Shown one piece after another: positions 19,797 to 27,685 of a stretch of DNA of 64,000 bases (the stretch's first letter is position 1; every line of letters starts with the position of its first letter). Both the position numbers and the translations under genes were made by a program. The notes beneath the pieces were generated by a model. The model did not search any database and was not told the DNA's origin. It was given only the letters and a program-made list of their open reading frames with translations. The DNA lies in the IMG/VR virus record IMGVR_UViG_3300043570_000787, positions 1-64,000 of that record; one strand, written 5' to 3'. This stretch comes from a virus.

Positions 19797-19895
19797 GTGT
19801 TGGCGCATAAGCATAGAAAAAATTTAAAGGTTATACTAGCCCCCTATTCTCCAGTAACGCCAACACACACTCAATGGGGGGCTTTTTATTTTTGT
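19797..19895 (+). ncRNA. Candidate small RNA or attenuator with interleaved stems
   Basis: GTGTTGGCG (19797-19805) is complementary to CGCCAACAC (19858-19866). A second stem pairs 19838-19848 with 19073 bases later at 19873-19883 (11 bp with one wobble) and is followed by a T-rich run, so it looks like a terminator. The first complement lies inside the terminator loop, so the two stems interleave, either a pseudoknot or two competing states. The promoter places the 5' end at the first stem. The gene at 19900 begins right after the T-run and would need read-through. Confidence 0.65.
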
Positions 19896-19899
19896 TGGT

Positions 19900-20184
19900 A
19901 TGGAACAATTTAGAGTAGTGTGTGTGAATGACAGATTTTGCCCAATGGGCTTCCCTCCTCAGTTGTGGATTATGAAAGGAGAGATCTACACCGTGGTAGA
20001 CGCAAAGTATTTAGCAAGGCAGCATATGACGATAGGCTACAAGCTTGCAGAGATTGAATTACCTGAGGATTCAGTGTATCAGTACTTTCTTTCGAATAGA
20101 TTCAGGCCGTATACTGATGAGGATGAAATGCTAGAAGCAGCACTAGAAGAATTGTTAGAAGAAACAGAGCCTATTGTTGTGTAA
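19900..20184 (+). CDS. Small acidic protein behind the attenuator-like RNA
   Basis: A 94-residue protein with a beta-rich N-terminal half (FRVVCVNDRFCPMG, LWIMKGEIYTVVDA) and a very acidic C-terminal helix (DEDEMLEAALEELLEET). The start lies 5 nt after the T-run of the structured RNA, so expression should depend on terminator read-through. The N-terminal part looks like a small SH3-like barrel of the type found in many phage mini-proteins, but I cannot name the family. It is one of only two plus-strand genes inside the otherwise leftward virion region. Confidence 0.6.
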   Translation: MEQFRVVCVNDRFCPMGFPPQLWIMKGEIYTVVDAKYLARQHMTIGYKLAEIELPEDSVYQYFLSNRFRPYTDEDEMLEAALEELLEETEPIVV

Positions 20185-20203
20185 CGAATAATTTATATAT
20201 TTG
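20174..20203 (+). promoter_or_regulatory. Bacteroidota-type promoter inside the end of the previous gene
   Basis: TTG at 20174-20176, a 19-nt spacer and TATATTTG at 20196-20203 fit the -33/-7 consensus. The -33 box is within the last codons of the 94-residue gene. It should drive the gene at 20245 independently of the attenuator-like RNA. Confidence 0.65.
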
Positions 20204-20244
20204 TTTCATAAAAAAAGAAATAAATTGAATTTAATCGCCACATT

Positions 20245-20601
20245 ATGAGTACCTCATCTTCGTACTCAAGCAACAAACTAAGACAAGTCCTAACGAATGG
20301 GACTCAACACTTCATCATCAAGTCTTATGTCTATACGGCTTTTGAATACGACAGAAAAGTTCCCGAATATCATCTTTATTGGATCAACATGAATAAAGGT
20401 TTACTTGAGGATATGCCCATGTATCAGAGATTGTCATGTAAGCATATGAATAAGAAAGAGAAAAGCTACTTCTGGTCTATAGCTGATCAATATAATGTTG
20501 TGGTTAGCGGTGAAGATGGAATAGTTTGGGAAAATAAAAAACTAGGCCTCAATAAAGACCTAGTTCAAAATCAATCTTACGAAGAAGATATTATTTCTTA
20601 G
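20245..20601 (+). CDS. Unknown small protein
   Basis: A 118-residue protein with a Ser-rich start, many aromatic residues in the middle (YVYTAFEYDRKVPEYHLYWINMN) and an acidic, polar end. It has its own promoter. Its 3' end overlaps the convergent tail-fibre gene by 11 bp, and its last ~20 codons also carry the minus-strand terminator for that operon. No family recognised. Confidence 0.55.
   Translation: MSTSSSYSSNKLRQVLTNGTQHFIIKSYVYTAFEYDRKVPEYHLYWINMNKGLLEDMPMYQRLSCKHMNKKEKSYFWSIADQYNVVVSGEDGIVWENKKLGLNKDLVQNQSYEEDIIS
20531..20565 (-). terminator. Minus-strand terminator embedded in a plus-strand gene
   Basis: AACTAGG (20540-20546) and CCTAGTT (20559-20565) form a 7-bp stem. On the minus strand it is followed by a T-tract (TTTTTATTTT, 20531-20540). 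It lies 26 bp beyond the stop of the leftward fibre gene, inside the coding sequence of the convergent gene. The plus-strand side has no T-run, so it should act in one direction only. Confidence 0.7.
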
Positions 20602-21412
20602 ATTTAAGAGCTTTTAATTCAGTAGATAATTCCTGTATAGCTTTAACTAAGATAGGAATTAGTTTACCGTATGATGCTTCTAGCTTCTCAGGGTTCTCGT
20701 CATAAACTAACTTAAGCACTTCAGACATCTCTACTGCTTCTTCAGCTGATTTCAATTCTTGAGCAATAAATCCAAAGTCAGCGATGTCATGTTTACCATT
20801 CTCGTCACGGTCATCCCAAACAAATGTTACAGGGCGAAGACCATCAATAAACTCAAGACCTACATTTAAGTCTTTAACTTCTTTCTTATCTCTTGCATCT
20901 GATAAAGATGTAATCGAAGTAACTGCACAACGTAAAACATTGTGATCTGAGCTACCTAATGTAATAGAGTTTGAAGTAGTTGCCGCAGCAGCATTAGATT
21001 GATATCCTAATACAATATTGTTTGTTCCTGTTGTCGTTGTTCCTCCTGCGATATGACCTAAAAAAACATTATTGTTTCCTGTAACTTGTTGGCCTGCACC
21101 TGTACCAACTACAACATTAGCTGTACCTGTAGTTATAAGCTGACCTGCTGCTGCTCCAATAGAAACATTACTAGATCCTGATGAAATATTAGCTCCTGAT
21201 TGTTTACCAAATAATGTATTACCATTTGATGAACCATTTAACATTCCACCTGTTCCCCAACCTATATATGTATTATTTATTCCAGCTACAGCAGTACCTG
21301 AATACGTAAGTTTCATTGAACTTAATGAATCATCTAGATCCAAAAATACATTACTTACTCTTACACCATTTCCACTAAATGGTAATATCTCATCTACGTT
21401 TATTTGACTCAT
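20591..21412 (-). CDS. Tail fibre with S74 self-cleaving chaperone (copy 1)
   Basis: A 273-residue protein. After a conserved start (MSQINVD), residues ~50-155 are Gly/Asn/Thr-rich repeats of the trimeric beta-roll type (GTNNIVLGY, NNNVFLGH). The C-terminal ~105 residues are a Peptidase_S74 intramolecular chaperone with the S-D-A-R-D-K motif (Ser171, Lys176 as candidate dyad), PVTFVWDD and FGFIAQEL. In this family the domain trimerises the fibre and then cuts itself off just before the Ser. The mature fibre would be ~170 residues. It is a tandem paralogue of the next gene, which has the same length. Confidence 0.8.
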   Translation of the reverse strand: MSQINVDEILPFSGNGVRVSNVFLDLDDSLSSMKLTYSGTAVAGINNTYIGWGTGGMLNGSSNGNTLFGKQSGANISSGSSNVSIGAAAGQLITTGTANVVVGTGAGQQVTGNNNVFLGHIAGGTTTTGTNNIVLGYQSNAAAATTSNSITLGSSDHNVLRCAVTSITSLSDARDKKEVKDLNVGLEFIDGLRPVTFVWDDRDENGKHDIADFGFIAQELKSAEEAVEMSEVLKLVYDENPEKLEASYGKLIPILVKAIQELSTELKALKSKK

Positions 21413-21414
21413 GT

Positions 21415-22236
21415 CTATTTATTTTTTAATGTTTCTACTTCTGCAGCTAAATCTTTTATAGCTTGAACTAATACAGGAATTAATTTACCATAAGTGGCTT
21501 CTAATCTTTCAGGATTAGACTCATATACTAATTTTAATGTATCGGCCATCTCAATATCTTCTTGTGCGGATTTTAAGTCTTGCGCGATAAAACCAAAGTC
21601 AGCTATATCGTGCTTACCTTCTTCTCTACGGTCATCCCAAACAAACTCTACAGGACGAAGTGACTTAACAAAGTCAAGTCCTGCACGTAAGTCAGTAATA
21701 TCTTTTTTATCTCTTGCATCAGATAATGATGTGATAGCTGTTACATTACAACGAAGAGCTGAAATCAAAAAGTTACCTAATGTTATTTCATTACTTACTG
21801 TGTTTGAAGATGGAGAAGCAAAGTCTCCTAATAATATATTATTAGAACCTGATTGTAGCATATATGATGCTAATGAACTACCACCAATAATTACATTTTT
21901 GTTACCATAAACAAGATTTGCTCCTGCCTGTACTCCCAAAAATATATTACCCGACCCGCTTAGTGATGGATTTGATGGATGAGTTTGAAGATAATATCCT
22001 GCCTCTTGTCCAATTGAAATATTATGAGCTCCACCTGTTAAAAAGTTTAATGATTGCTTACCAATTGCAACATTACCAAGACTACTTGTTAATGACTCTA
22101 AACTTCCTTCTCCAATAGCTATATTGTAATGTGTAGGATTTGCTACAGTTGGTTTACTAATATTAATTCCACTAACAGTAACAACATCAGATCCTAATGT
22201 AAATGGTTGTACTATGTCTACGTTAATCTGACTCAT
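21415..22236 (-). CDS. Tail fibre with S74 self-cleaving chaperone (copy 2)
   Basis: A 273-residue paralogue of the neighbouring fibre gene, 2 bp away. The first residues (MSQINVD) and the last ~105 residues are very similar between copies, with SDARDKK, PVEFVWDD and FGFIAQDL. The fibre part (about 30-160) has diverged but keeps the N-x-x-I-G and N-I-F-L-G turns of a trimeric beta-roll. Conserved ends with divergent middles fit two receptor-binding variants on a shared attachment and maturation scaffold. The S74 domain should autocleave before the Ser of SDARDKK. Confidence 0.8.
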   Translation of the reverse strand: MSQINVDIVQPFTLGSDVVTVSGINISKPTVANPTHYNIAIGEGSLESLTSSLGNVAIGKQSLNFLTGGAHNISIGQEAGYYLQTHPSNPSLSGSGNIFLGVQAGANLVYGNKNVIIGGSSLASYMLQSGSNNILLGDFASPSSNTVSNEITLGNFLISALRCNVTAITSLSDARDKKDITDLRAGLDFVKSLRPVEFVWDDRREEGKHDIADFGFIAQDLKSAQEDIEMADTLKLVYESNPERLEATYGKLIPVLVQAIKDLAAEVETLKNK

Positions 22237-22254
22237 TTGTCTTTGTTTTTATTG

Positions 22255-22530
22255 TTATAAAATATTTAATGTTGTTCCTAATGGAATAGTTAATGCACCA
22301 GACATAAGTAATGGTCCAGTATAGTTAATTGTTGCTCCAGCAGGTAAAGTAATGTCTTGTGTAATTGCACCTACAATAGTAAACCCATTAGCATAAATAC
22401 TAGATCCTAATACTTGTTGATTTCCACCTGCATTTAATTCAGATACAATCTGTTGAATATCTTCTACGATATATTTTTCATTTGATTTCTGACCGAAACC
22501 AGACAATGATGATCTTTGAGTAATTGCCAT
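22255..22530 (-). CDS. Small fibre-associated protein
   Basis: A 91-residue protein: polar N-terminus, a helix (EKYIVEDIQQIVSELNAG), then a beta-rich hydrophobic end with ITLPAGATINYTG and LTIPLGTTLNIL. The C-terminal pattern looks like a short beta-helix or fibre-shaft segment. It lies between terminase and the two S74 fibres, so it may be a fibre base or linker. No family assigned. Confidence 0.5.
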   Translation of the reverse strand: MAITQRSSLSGFGQKSNEKYIVEDIQQIVSELNAGGNQQVLGSSIYANGFTIVGAITQDITLPAGATINYTGPLLMSGALTIPLGTTLNIL

Positions 22531-22563
22531 AATTATTTATTTTCTACAAATATACTTGTTTTA

Positions 22564-24624
22564 TTAATCTAATACTTTTAGGATCTTTCCGGTGCGAGAG
22601 TCGACCCGCGCCCTCTTCATCCTGAAGTTAGTCTCCTTACACTGCACATATCTGATCACTACGTGCGTATTCTTATCTTCGTTACGTATGTTCTCAGGTT
22701 CGTACCTAGAATGCGACTGAGCGTTTATATAAGCAAATGTAATAGCGAATATAGCATCATCATAATCGTATCTAGTATCAGCTGCCTGGTATCTAGTCTG
22801 TCTATGACTCGTAGTACTCTTTAAATCCTTCTCAACAAAGGTCTTCAGCTGCTCCCACAACCAAGGTACATCTATGTTGATGCCGTAGGCATCAATCATC
22901 TCCTCTGTTTTCGCAATTATACGTGGTGCTGTGTTTGATTTGTTGGAAATGCCGAACCATTTCCCTCCATGAGTTTGAAAGTATTCAGCTAATTGCGTAT
23001 TTGCAGTAAACTTATTCTTAAATCCGTGTATTTCTTGGAAATCGACATGCATATCGCCAATATTATTCTCTACTAGCTCCTTTACACCGCCTCTACGTTG
23101 CTGATCGTAGTATAAACTCTGCAATAGCACCTGTAAATAGGTCTGTTTGAACTTTCTGTCCCTATGGAATACTACGGAAGACACACAATTAGTCAATGCA
23201 TCCCATATTGCACTACACATCATGGAGTGTCCTGTCTCTGAGTTGATGGGGTCAGTACCTTGATACCATCTATTCTTCCAAACTTCGTTATTTGGTGGGT
23301 GATGAACTATCATTGCTGAGGTTGATACGTCTTCTCTGCCACTTGTGTTCACCCATCTAGCTCCAATTATCCTATAATCAGTCAATAAGTCAGGTGTTGG
23401 TTGGCTCATATCCATAATTGGCTCGAAATAACCGTATTCAATGGGCACATCCTTGCCATATATGTCTGCTAGACGTTGATTGCAGGTATGAATTGGCACT
23501 AAAGTACGTGCTTTACGCAAGAACATGTCATCTATGGTGATTGGGTAGTGCTGATGGAACTGTACTTTGGCAACTTCACCTTTCTTTGTTCCCTCTAGGG
23601 ATAGATATGCTTTACGTTCGTTATTGATGTGCTCATCGCTAACTCCTCTACGTGCGTATGCGTTAAAAAACAATGGAATGATACCGTATTCAAAGTTTTT
23701 CTCTCTCCATTGGCTTAGACACATCTTAAATTCTGCCTCGAATACTGATCCACCCTTATCCATTTCACCTCCTGTACCCCAAGCAATGAACTGCTGTTGC
23801 ATAGTCATTTTACCTGTCTCAGGATTGTACTTAAATAAAGCAGGACGACCTTCACGCATCATCTCACCAAAGATATCGAATAAACCAATCTCATCGATGA
23901 ATACCGCAGAAGGAGATCCCCCGTTGATTGCATCAATCTGTGGGCTGTCTACTTGGAATCGTGATGCTCCACCATCGTCTCGTCCTTTCTTATCGCCCTT
24001 CTTATCGAATGACATTACTTGATCGGTCCAGTTTTTTACATCCTGCGCTAGGTAGTCAGGAATCTTTGTGTATGTCCACTTAACTTTATCCCGGAAAATC
24101 TCCACCCCTTTATCTTTGGAGTGAGTAACGAACTTAATGAAATAAGATTTGTTTAGGTTGACACGTTTCATTCCTGCAAGACACATGGTTGTAGTAAATC
24201 CAATCTGACGGGCTTTACCAATCATCATAGAGTATCCACAGTCGAATAGGAATAGAAGAACCTTCTGTGCATCCCACGCTTGGTAGCGTAGCATACCATT
24301 CTCAGCTTTATCTTCTTTAATCCATCCGTATTTATTACAGAAGTAAAGTGTGTTATCGTTACACTTTTGGATTTCAGTAGCTAAGAAATTGTATTGATCT
24401 TCTTCGTTGTCGAGATCGGTAATAACCGTATCATCTTCTAGCCATATTCTGGCTTGTTCGCAATATAGATCAAAGGGCTTAAACCTCAATTTGTTTTGCC
24501 ATCCTGAGTTAATGCTGTTTATCCAATCTACAAATTCTTTTGGATATTCAAACTCTTTATGTGATGGTTTCCACTCTGTTGTAAGTATCCTCCTTTGAAC
24601 TACATCGTCTTTTGATTGACGCAT
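22564..24624 (-). CDS. terL: Terminase large subunit
   Basis: A 686-residue packaging motor. The ATPase has a terminase-type Walker A (KARQIGFTT, residues 137-145) and Walker B (AVFIDEI, 240-246, with the catalytic Glu in D-E). The C-terminal half (about 400-640) should be the RNase H-like nuclease; candidate acidic residues include the D of YQGTDPIN and the late DYDDAIFA. It moves DNA into the prohead through the portal. No small terminase subunit is evident; the three overlapping mini-genes just upstream are too short and basic. Length is typical for Bacteroidota podoviruses. Confidence 0.9.
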   Translation of the reverse strand: MRQSKDDVVQRRILTTEWKPSHKEFEYPKEFVDWINSINSGWQNKLRFKPFDLYCEQARIWLEDDTVITDLDNEEDQYNFLATEIQKCNDNTLYFCNKYGWIKEDKAENGMLRYQAWDAQKVLLFLFDCGYSMMIGKARQIGFTTTMCLAGMKRVNLNKSYFIKFVTHSKDKGVEIFRDKVKWTYTKIPDYLAQDVKNWTDQVMSFDKKGDKKGRDDGGASRFQVDSPQIDAINGGSPSAVFIDEIGLFDIFGEMMREGRPALFKYNPETGKMTMQQQFIAWGTGGEMDKGGSVFEAEFKMCLSQWREKNFEYGIIPLFFNAYARRGVSDEHINNERKAYLSLEGTKKGEVAKVQFHQHYPITIDDMFLRKARTLVPIHTCNQRLADIYGKDVPIEYGYFEPIMDMSQPTPDLLTDYRIIGARWVNTSGREDVSTSAMIVHHPPNNEVWKNRWYQGTDPINSETGHSMMCSAIWDALTNCVSSVVFHRDRKFKQTYLQVLLQSLYYDQQRRGGVKELVENNIGDMHVDFQEIHGFKNKFTANTQLAEYFQTHGGKWFGISNKSNTAPRIIAKTEEMIDAYGINIDVPWLWEQLKTFVEKDLKSTTSHRQTRYQAADTRYDYDDAIFAITFAYINAQSHSRYEPENIRNEDKNTHVVIRYVQCKETNFRMKRARVDSRTGKILKVLD

Positions 24625-24630
24625 AGTAGT

Positions 24631-24732
24631 CTATTTTTTTTTCGGCATTTCTTTTTTGCCTTTCTTAATCTTCTGTCCTAATGCATAAGCTTTCTTAAGC
24701 AAGATAGGATTGATTTCTTTTTTCTTGTCCAT
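24631..24732 (-). CDS. Lys-rich mini-protein upstream of terminase
   Basis: A 33-residue peptide, about 40% Lys, ending EMPKKK. Its ATG overlaps the stop of the preceding mini-gene as TAATG and it ends 6 bp before terminase, so it looks like a translated link in the operon. The high positive charge suggests DNA contact, but no function is known. Confidence 0.5.
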   Translation of the reverse strand: MDKKKEINPILLKKAYALGQKIKKGKKEMPKKK

Positions 24733-24893
24733 TACTTTTTCTTTTTAAACTTAGACATCATTTTTTCTTTAAACTCTGCTCTCTTTGATTCACCTTTCTC
24801 GTGCTTCATTTTAGCTTTAGGAGATTTGTATGACTCCTCAGACATTGACCCTTCGTATTCCATTAGGGCTTTCTTAATTGCTCTTCCTTTCAT
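24732..24893 (-). CDS. Basic 53-residue mini-protein
   Basis: A 53-residue, Lys/Met/Glu-rich helical protein ending in FKKKK. It is coupled on both sides by TAATG overlaps, with the 59-residue gene before and the 33-residue gene after. Three such consecutive overlaps would be unlikely if the frames were not translated. Function unknown; small basic proteins by terminase may act in packaging (inference). Confidence 0.55.
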   Translation of the reverse strand: MKGRAIKKALMEYEGSMSEESYKSPKAKMKHEKGESKRAEFKEKMMSKFKKKK

Positions 24894-25072
24894 TAGTCGC
24901 AGTATTTTTTATCTTTAGTATTCTTGTACATCAACTTAAACTTAGGTTGACAAGCACATGACATATCTTGTGCCAATGTAGGTGTAGCTACAGGTCTCCC
25001 TTCTACACGACCTTTGTCAGTATAGCTTCCACTTTTCTTGGGATCTGATGCGTAATATTTATCTGTCTTCAT
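24893..25072 (-). CDS. 59-residue mini-protein with CxC motif, first gene of the terminase operon
   Basis: A 59-residue protein with a polar start, a C-A-C near residue 39 and a final C-D. It is the first gene after the leftward promoter box at 25087-25094, with a leader of roughly ten bases, and overlaps the next gene as TAATG. No family recognised. Confidence 0.55.
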   Translation of the reverse strand: MKTDKYYASDPKKSGSYTDKGRVEGRPVATPTLAQDMSCACQPKFKLMYKNTKDKKYCD

Positions 25073-25086
25073 GATTAATGTTTTTT

Positions 25087-25094
25087 CAAAGGTA
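25087..25094 (-). promoter_or_regulatory. -7 box of the terminase/fibre operon
   Basis: TACCTTTG on the minus strand matches TAnnTTTG. The first operon gene starts 14 nt downstream. A clear -33 box is not seen 19 nt upstream, so strength may depend on a phage activator. Confidence 0.55.
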
Positions 25095-25320
25095 TAAATT
25101 ATTTTTGTTAAGTTATTTTATATCAGAAAAATGCATATAATTATTCCGTTATTATGGACAAAAATGGGTGTAATGTACGTTAAAACACACATTATAATAT
25201 GTATTTATCCTTTATATGACCACTTATGAATAATATAATATGCAAAATCACATTGTAATGTGGATTGCGATATGCAATATGTCAAGTTTTTTGTCCCATT
25301 AACTAGAGAAATTTGGGACT

Positions 25321-25358
25321 AAAAAAAAGGAGGGCCGCTTTCAACTGGAACCTCCTTT
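25321..25358 (-). terminator. Rho-independent terminator of the phosphoesterase operon
   Basis: AAAGGAGG (25326-25333) pairs with CCTCCTTT (25351-25358), loop 17 nt. On the minus strand it is followed by TTTTTTTTAGTCCC. It lies 40 bp beyond the phosphoesterase stop and insulates that operon from the terminase operon. Confidence 0.8.
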
Positions 25359-25397
25359 CTTGTAAAACTAAACAATTTAACAGAACAAATATACTAA

Positions 25398-26276
25398 TTA
25401 AATCGGGAACTTGATACTATCTATTGATTTTAATAATACATCTTTTCCTCCTGTAGAATCTCTGCGTGTATCGATGATTAAGATTCTACTTCCTACAGGT
25501 TTTGGAGGGGCACCTCTTTCTACGTGCCATCCTTTAGATCCATCACCAAACTCTTCTTTGTAAGTACCGGTAATCATTAAATGGATTTGTCGTTGCTTAT
25601 TTCTATATCCTGAAATAGAGTGGTGCTCAATTACATCACGTGCTATGTTAGTGCATTTGTTTTCGTGAATATGCCCCATAGCAAACACATCAAAATCCTC
25701 ATACATTTCAAGGGCTCTAGTCAAATTGATCTCGCCACGTGTAACAATTCCACCGCCCCCAGAACCATGAAAATATTTTATCTTGCTGACAACGTGATAC
25801 TTAGGTCTAGCTTCTTGACGTACAAGAAACCATCCACCGTATCCACCTGTTTGAACATTGCTGCCATTCTTGTAGTTAAGCAAGTCAACAAAGCGTTGAA
25901 GGATGTCAGTCTCTTGGCGTTTAATCACAGAAGTCTCATGGTTACCATAACCAATCACAGTAATTAAGTGTGCGTATGGTGAAAAGAAATCTACCGCAGT
26001 TTCTACGATAGAGTCTAGGTATTTAATGTTGTTATGCTCAGGACGGATATCAGACTTAGTCCCCCTTGGGTCCCATTTTCCTTGCATGAGGCAAAATGTG
26101 TCTCCGTTGAACATCATTGGTATTGAGTGTTTAAGGCAATAGTCTAAGTCTCTTCTTAGCAAGTCCCAATCACATTTAGGATTATCCCAGTGTATATCTG
26201 AGAACATTCCAATCTTAACTTTTGATCCCGTAATATTTAATTCGTGGATGTTTTTTGCATGCCTAATTAATTCCAT
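25398..26276 (-). CDS. Calcineurin-like metallophosphoesterase
   Basis: A 292-residue protein with all classical metallophosphoesterase motifs in order: SDIHWD (26-31), FNGDT (56-60), GNHET (111-115), FHGS (169-172) and GHIHEN (201-206). These supply the two-metal site that hydrolyses phosphoesters. There is no signal peptide, so it should act in the cytoplasm. Phage members of this fold include DNA nucleases of the SbcD type, but no SbcC partner is encoded nearby and the substrate is open. It is the last gene of a three-gene operon with an RepL-like protein and an HNH nuclease. Confidence 0.85.
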   Translation of the reverse strand: MELIRHAKNIHELNITGSKVKIGMFSDIHWDNPKCDWDLLRRDLDYCLKHSIPMMFNGDTFCLMQGKWDPRGTKSDIRPEHNNIKYLDSIVETAVDFFSPYAHLITVIGYGNHETSVIKRQETDILQRFVDLLNYKNGSNVQTGGYGGWFLVRQEARPKYHVVSKIKYFHGSGGGGIVTRGEINLTRALEMYEDFDVFAMGHIHENKCTNIARDVIEHHSISGYRNKQRQIHLMITGTYKEEFGDGSKGWHVERGAPPKPVGSRILIIDTRRDSTGGKDVLLKSIDSIKFPI

Positions 26277-26279
26277 AAG

Positions 26280-26819
26280 TTAGTCGTTTGATTCATATTC
26301 TTCTTCTAGATCAACATTGCGCTTGGGCATTCGATCATATTCTTTTGAGCAATAAAATATCTTCTTGATTGTTCCTTTGTAAAAGTAGATAGGATTAACC
26401 ATGTAGGTTCTCCTGTTTTTTTCTTTGGTAAATCTAATCACATCACGCTCACATAACTCAGCAATACTCTTCATGACATATCGCATGTTCATGTCAGTCA
26501 GCTGCTGAATATCTCTAAGGCTATAATTCTTGATTGTATTTCCGTAGTTCATCTGTCTAGTAAAAAACCTCAGCATCTTATTAGCCGCAGGCTTCAATTC
26601 GTCCATCACTTCTAAAGACTCCGTAAAGGTAATCATATACCTCATACGCTTTCTTTTAAGCAGGTTACTAATTACATCATCAACCTCAGCAGTATAGCTA
26701 TCAGCCAATGGAATCAACTCACCGTGAAAATCCTTGTAGTATAAATCAAGGTCCTTCATCTTATGTGAGATTACCCTATCTGCCTCTAGCAAGATAAGGT
26801 CAAATACAATGTCGCTCAT
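26280..26819 (-). CDS. RepL-like winged-helix protein
   Basis: A 179-residue protein. The middle (about 85-145) reads as a winged helix (SLRDIQQLTDMNMRYVMKSI, then a wing with RRTYMVNP). The following MVNPIYFYKGT is the NP-x-Y-F-x-K-G signature I associate with RepL-type plasmid replication proteins and related phage regulators. It may initiate replication or regulate this divergent region. The start overlaps the stop of the HNH gene by 4 bp and it precedes the phosphoesterase by 3 bp. Confidence 0.6.
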   Translation of the reverse strand: MSDIVFDLILLEADRVISHKMKDLDLYYKDFHGELIPLADSYTAEVDDVISNLLKRKRMRYMITFTESLEVMDELKPAANKMLRFFTRQMNYGNTIKNYSLRDIQQLTDMNMRYVMKSIAELCERDVIRFTKEKNRRTYMVNPIYFYKGTIKKIFYCSKEYDRMPKRNVDLEEEYESND

Positions 26820-27118
26820 TTCTTTTTGGTATTAATTATTTCATCTACATTAATCTTAATCTTCTTCAGATTAGATATACTCTCACGATGTCTAGTATGC
26901 TCATAGAATATTAATCCATTCAACGCCCTACTAAATTCAGTAATACTCATATTACCTTTCATCTTATTACAATCGCCACAACAAGGAACCTTATTATCAT
27001 TACTCAACTTACCACCCCTGCTCTTAGGATACAGATGATCCACAGTCCTGCTATAGTTATCTAAGGTTGTCTTACAGTAAGCACACACACTTAGATCTAT
27101 TCCGCTTTTAGTTATCAT
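26816..27118 (-). CDS. HNH endonuclease
   Basis: A 100-residue nuclease with the HNH core: C-A-Y-C, then VDHLYPKSRGG (catalytic His of D-H), N-D-N-K, and C-C-G-D-C-N-K-M-K-G. The four Cys form a zinc site around the beta-beta-alpha metal fold. Small HNH proteins in phages act in packaging or as mobile nucleases; as the first gene of an early-type operon rather than beside terminase, either is possible. Its promoter box starts 4 bp upstream of the ATG. Confidence 0.85.
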   Translation of the reverse strand: MITKSGIDLSVCAYCKTTLDNYSRTVDHLYPKSRGGKLSNDNKVPCCGDCNKMKGNMSITEFSRALNGLIFYEHTRHRESISNLKKIKINVDEIINTKKK

Positions 27119-27122
27119 AGTA

Positions 27123-27130
27123 CAAATATA
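27123..27130 (-). promoter_or_regulatory. -7 box for the HNH operon
   Basis: TATATTTG on the minus strand matches the host -7 consensus. It lies only 4 bp from the annotated ATG, so the message would be leaderless or nearly so, or translation begins further in. The 19-nt-upstream -33 box is poor. Confidence 0.5.
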
Positions 27131-27685
27131 ATACTATTTACACAACTACTAGGAAAAGTGTTACCACTCGTCTGGCACAACTTGTATACACTTTTTACAC
27201 CCTTAACTATCTGTACTACAAACACTTAAGAAAAAATCCCTTATATTGTTTATCTCTAAAGATCTCTTAATCGAAAAACATGACACCTGGAGATAGTATA
27301 ATTCGATGATACTTCATCTGATTATCTGTCATAAGGATAGGATCACATAAACATCAATGATAGCCCTCTCGTGTATAACATCAATGATTCTGTACTTGTA
27401 TCTACCCTATCCCATCTAGCTAACCTATGGTTACGCTTGTAATGCTACCCCCATAGGGTACATTAATGGTACTACTATCCCTCCCCCTTTTTATATCGGA
27501 TGTTCCTAACCCCAATTACAATACCCCCTGTCGTCAGGAAAAAGTATCTGTGTTTTTGAGGGACTTATACGCGCTAACCTATCCCCTCCCCGTTTCAAAA
27601 GGAAAACCGACATTGTCAAACCCTTGATTGTCAATCAGTTAACTATCTTTTTTGTCCTGTGTTACTCTTCAAACCCCCGTTGGTA
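27131..27685. other. Gene-free divergent region with nested inverted repeat (candidate origin/regulatory DNA)
   Basis: No convincing gene on either strand. TACCCTAT (27403-27410) and ATAGGGTA (27453-27460) form an 8-bp inverted repeat that encloses a smaller hairpin, TAACC-TAT-GGTTA (27421-27433). ACATCAATGAT occurs twice just to the left (around 27350 and 27378). The plus strand is C-rich here (several runs of 4-6 C), unlike its surroundings. The region separates leftward and rightward early genes, a typical place for an origin or control region; that role is inference. Confidence 0.45.

Larger units (their letters stand above)
25073..25397. other. AT-rich intergenic region between leftward operons
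   Basis: This 325-bp gap has no convincing gene. It holds the leftward promoter box at its left end and the leftward terminator at 25321-25358. The centre (25130-25290) is very AT-rich with repeated near-copies of CATTATAATATG and CACATTGTAATGTG, the latter a near-palindrome around 25250-25265 that could be a regulator site. Confidence 0.5.

Noticed and set aside
19797-19869. tRNA-like gene (7-bp end stem, ~70 nt)
   Set aside because: No T-arm with a TTC-type loop and no anticodon arm can be formed; the terminator pairing explains the sequence better.
25250-25265. CRISPR-like or long repeat array in the AT-rich gap
   Set aside because: Only imperfect short AT-rich near-palindromes are present, with no regular spacing.
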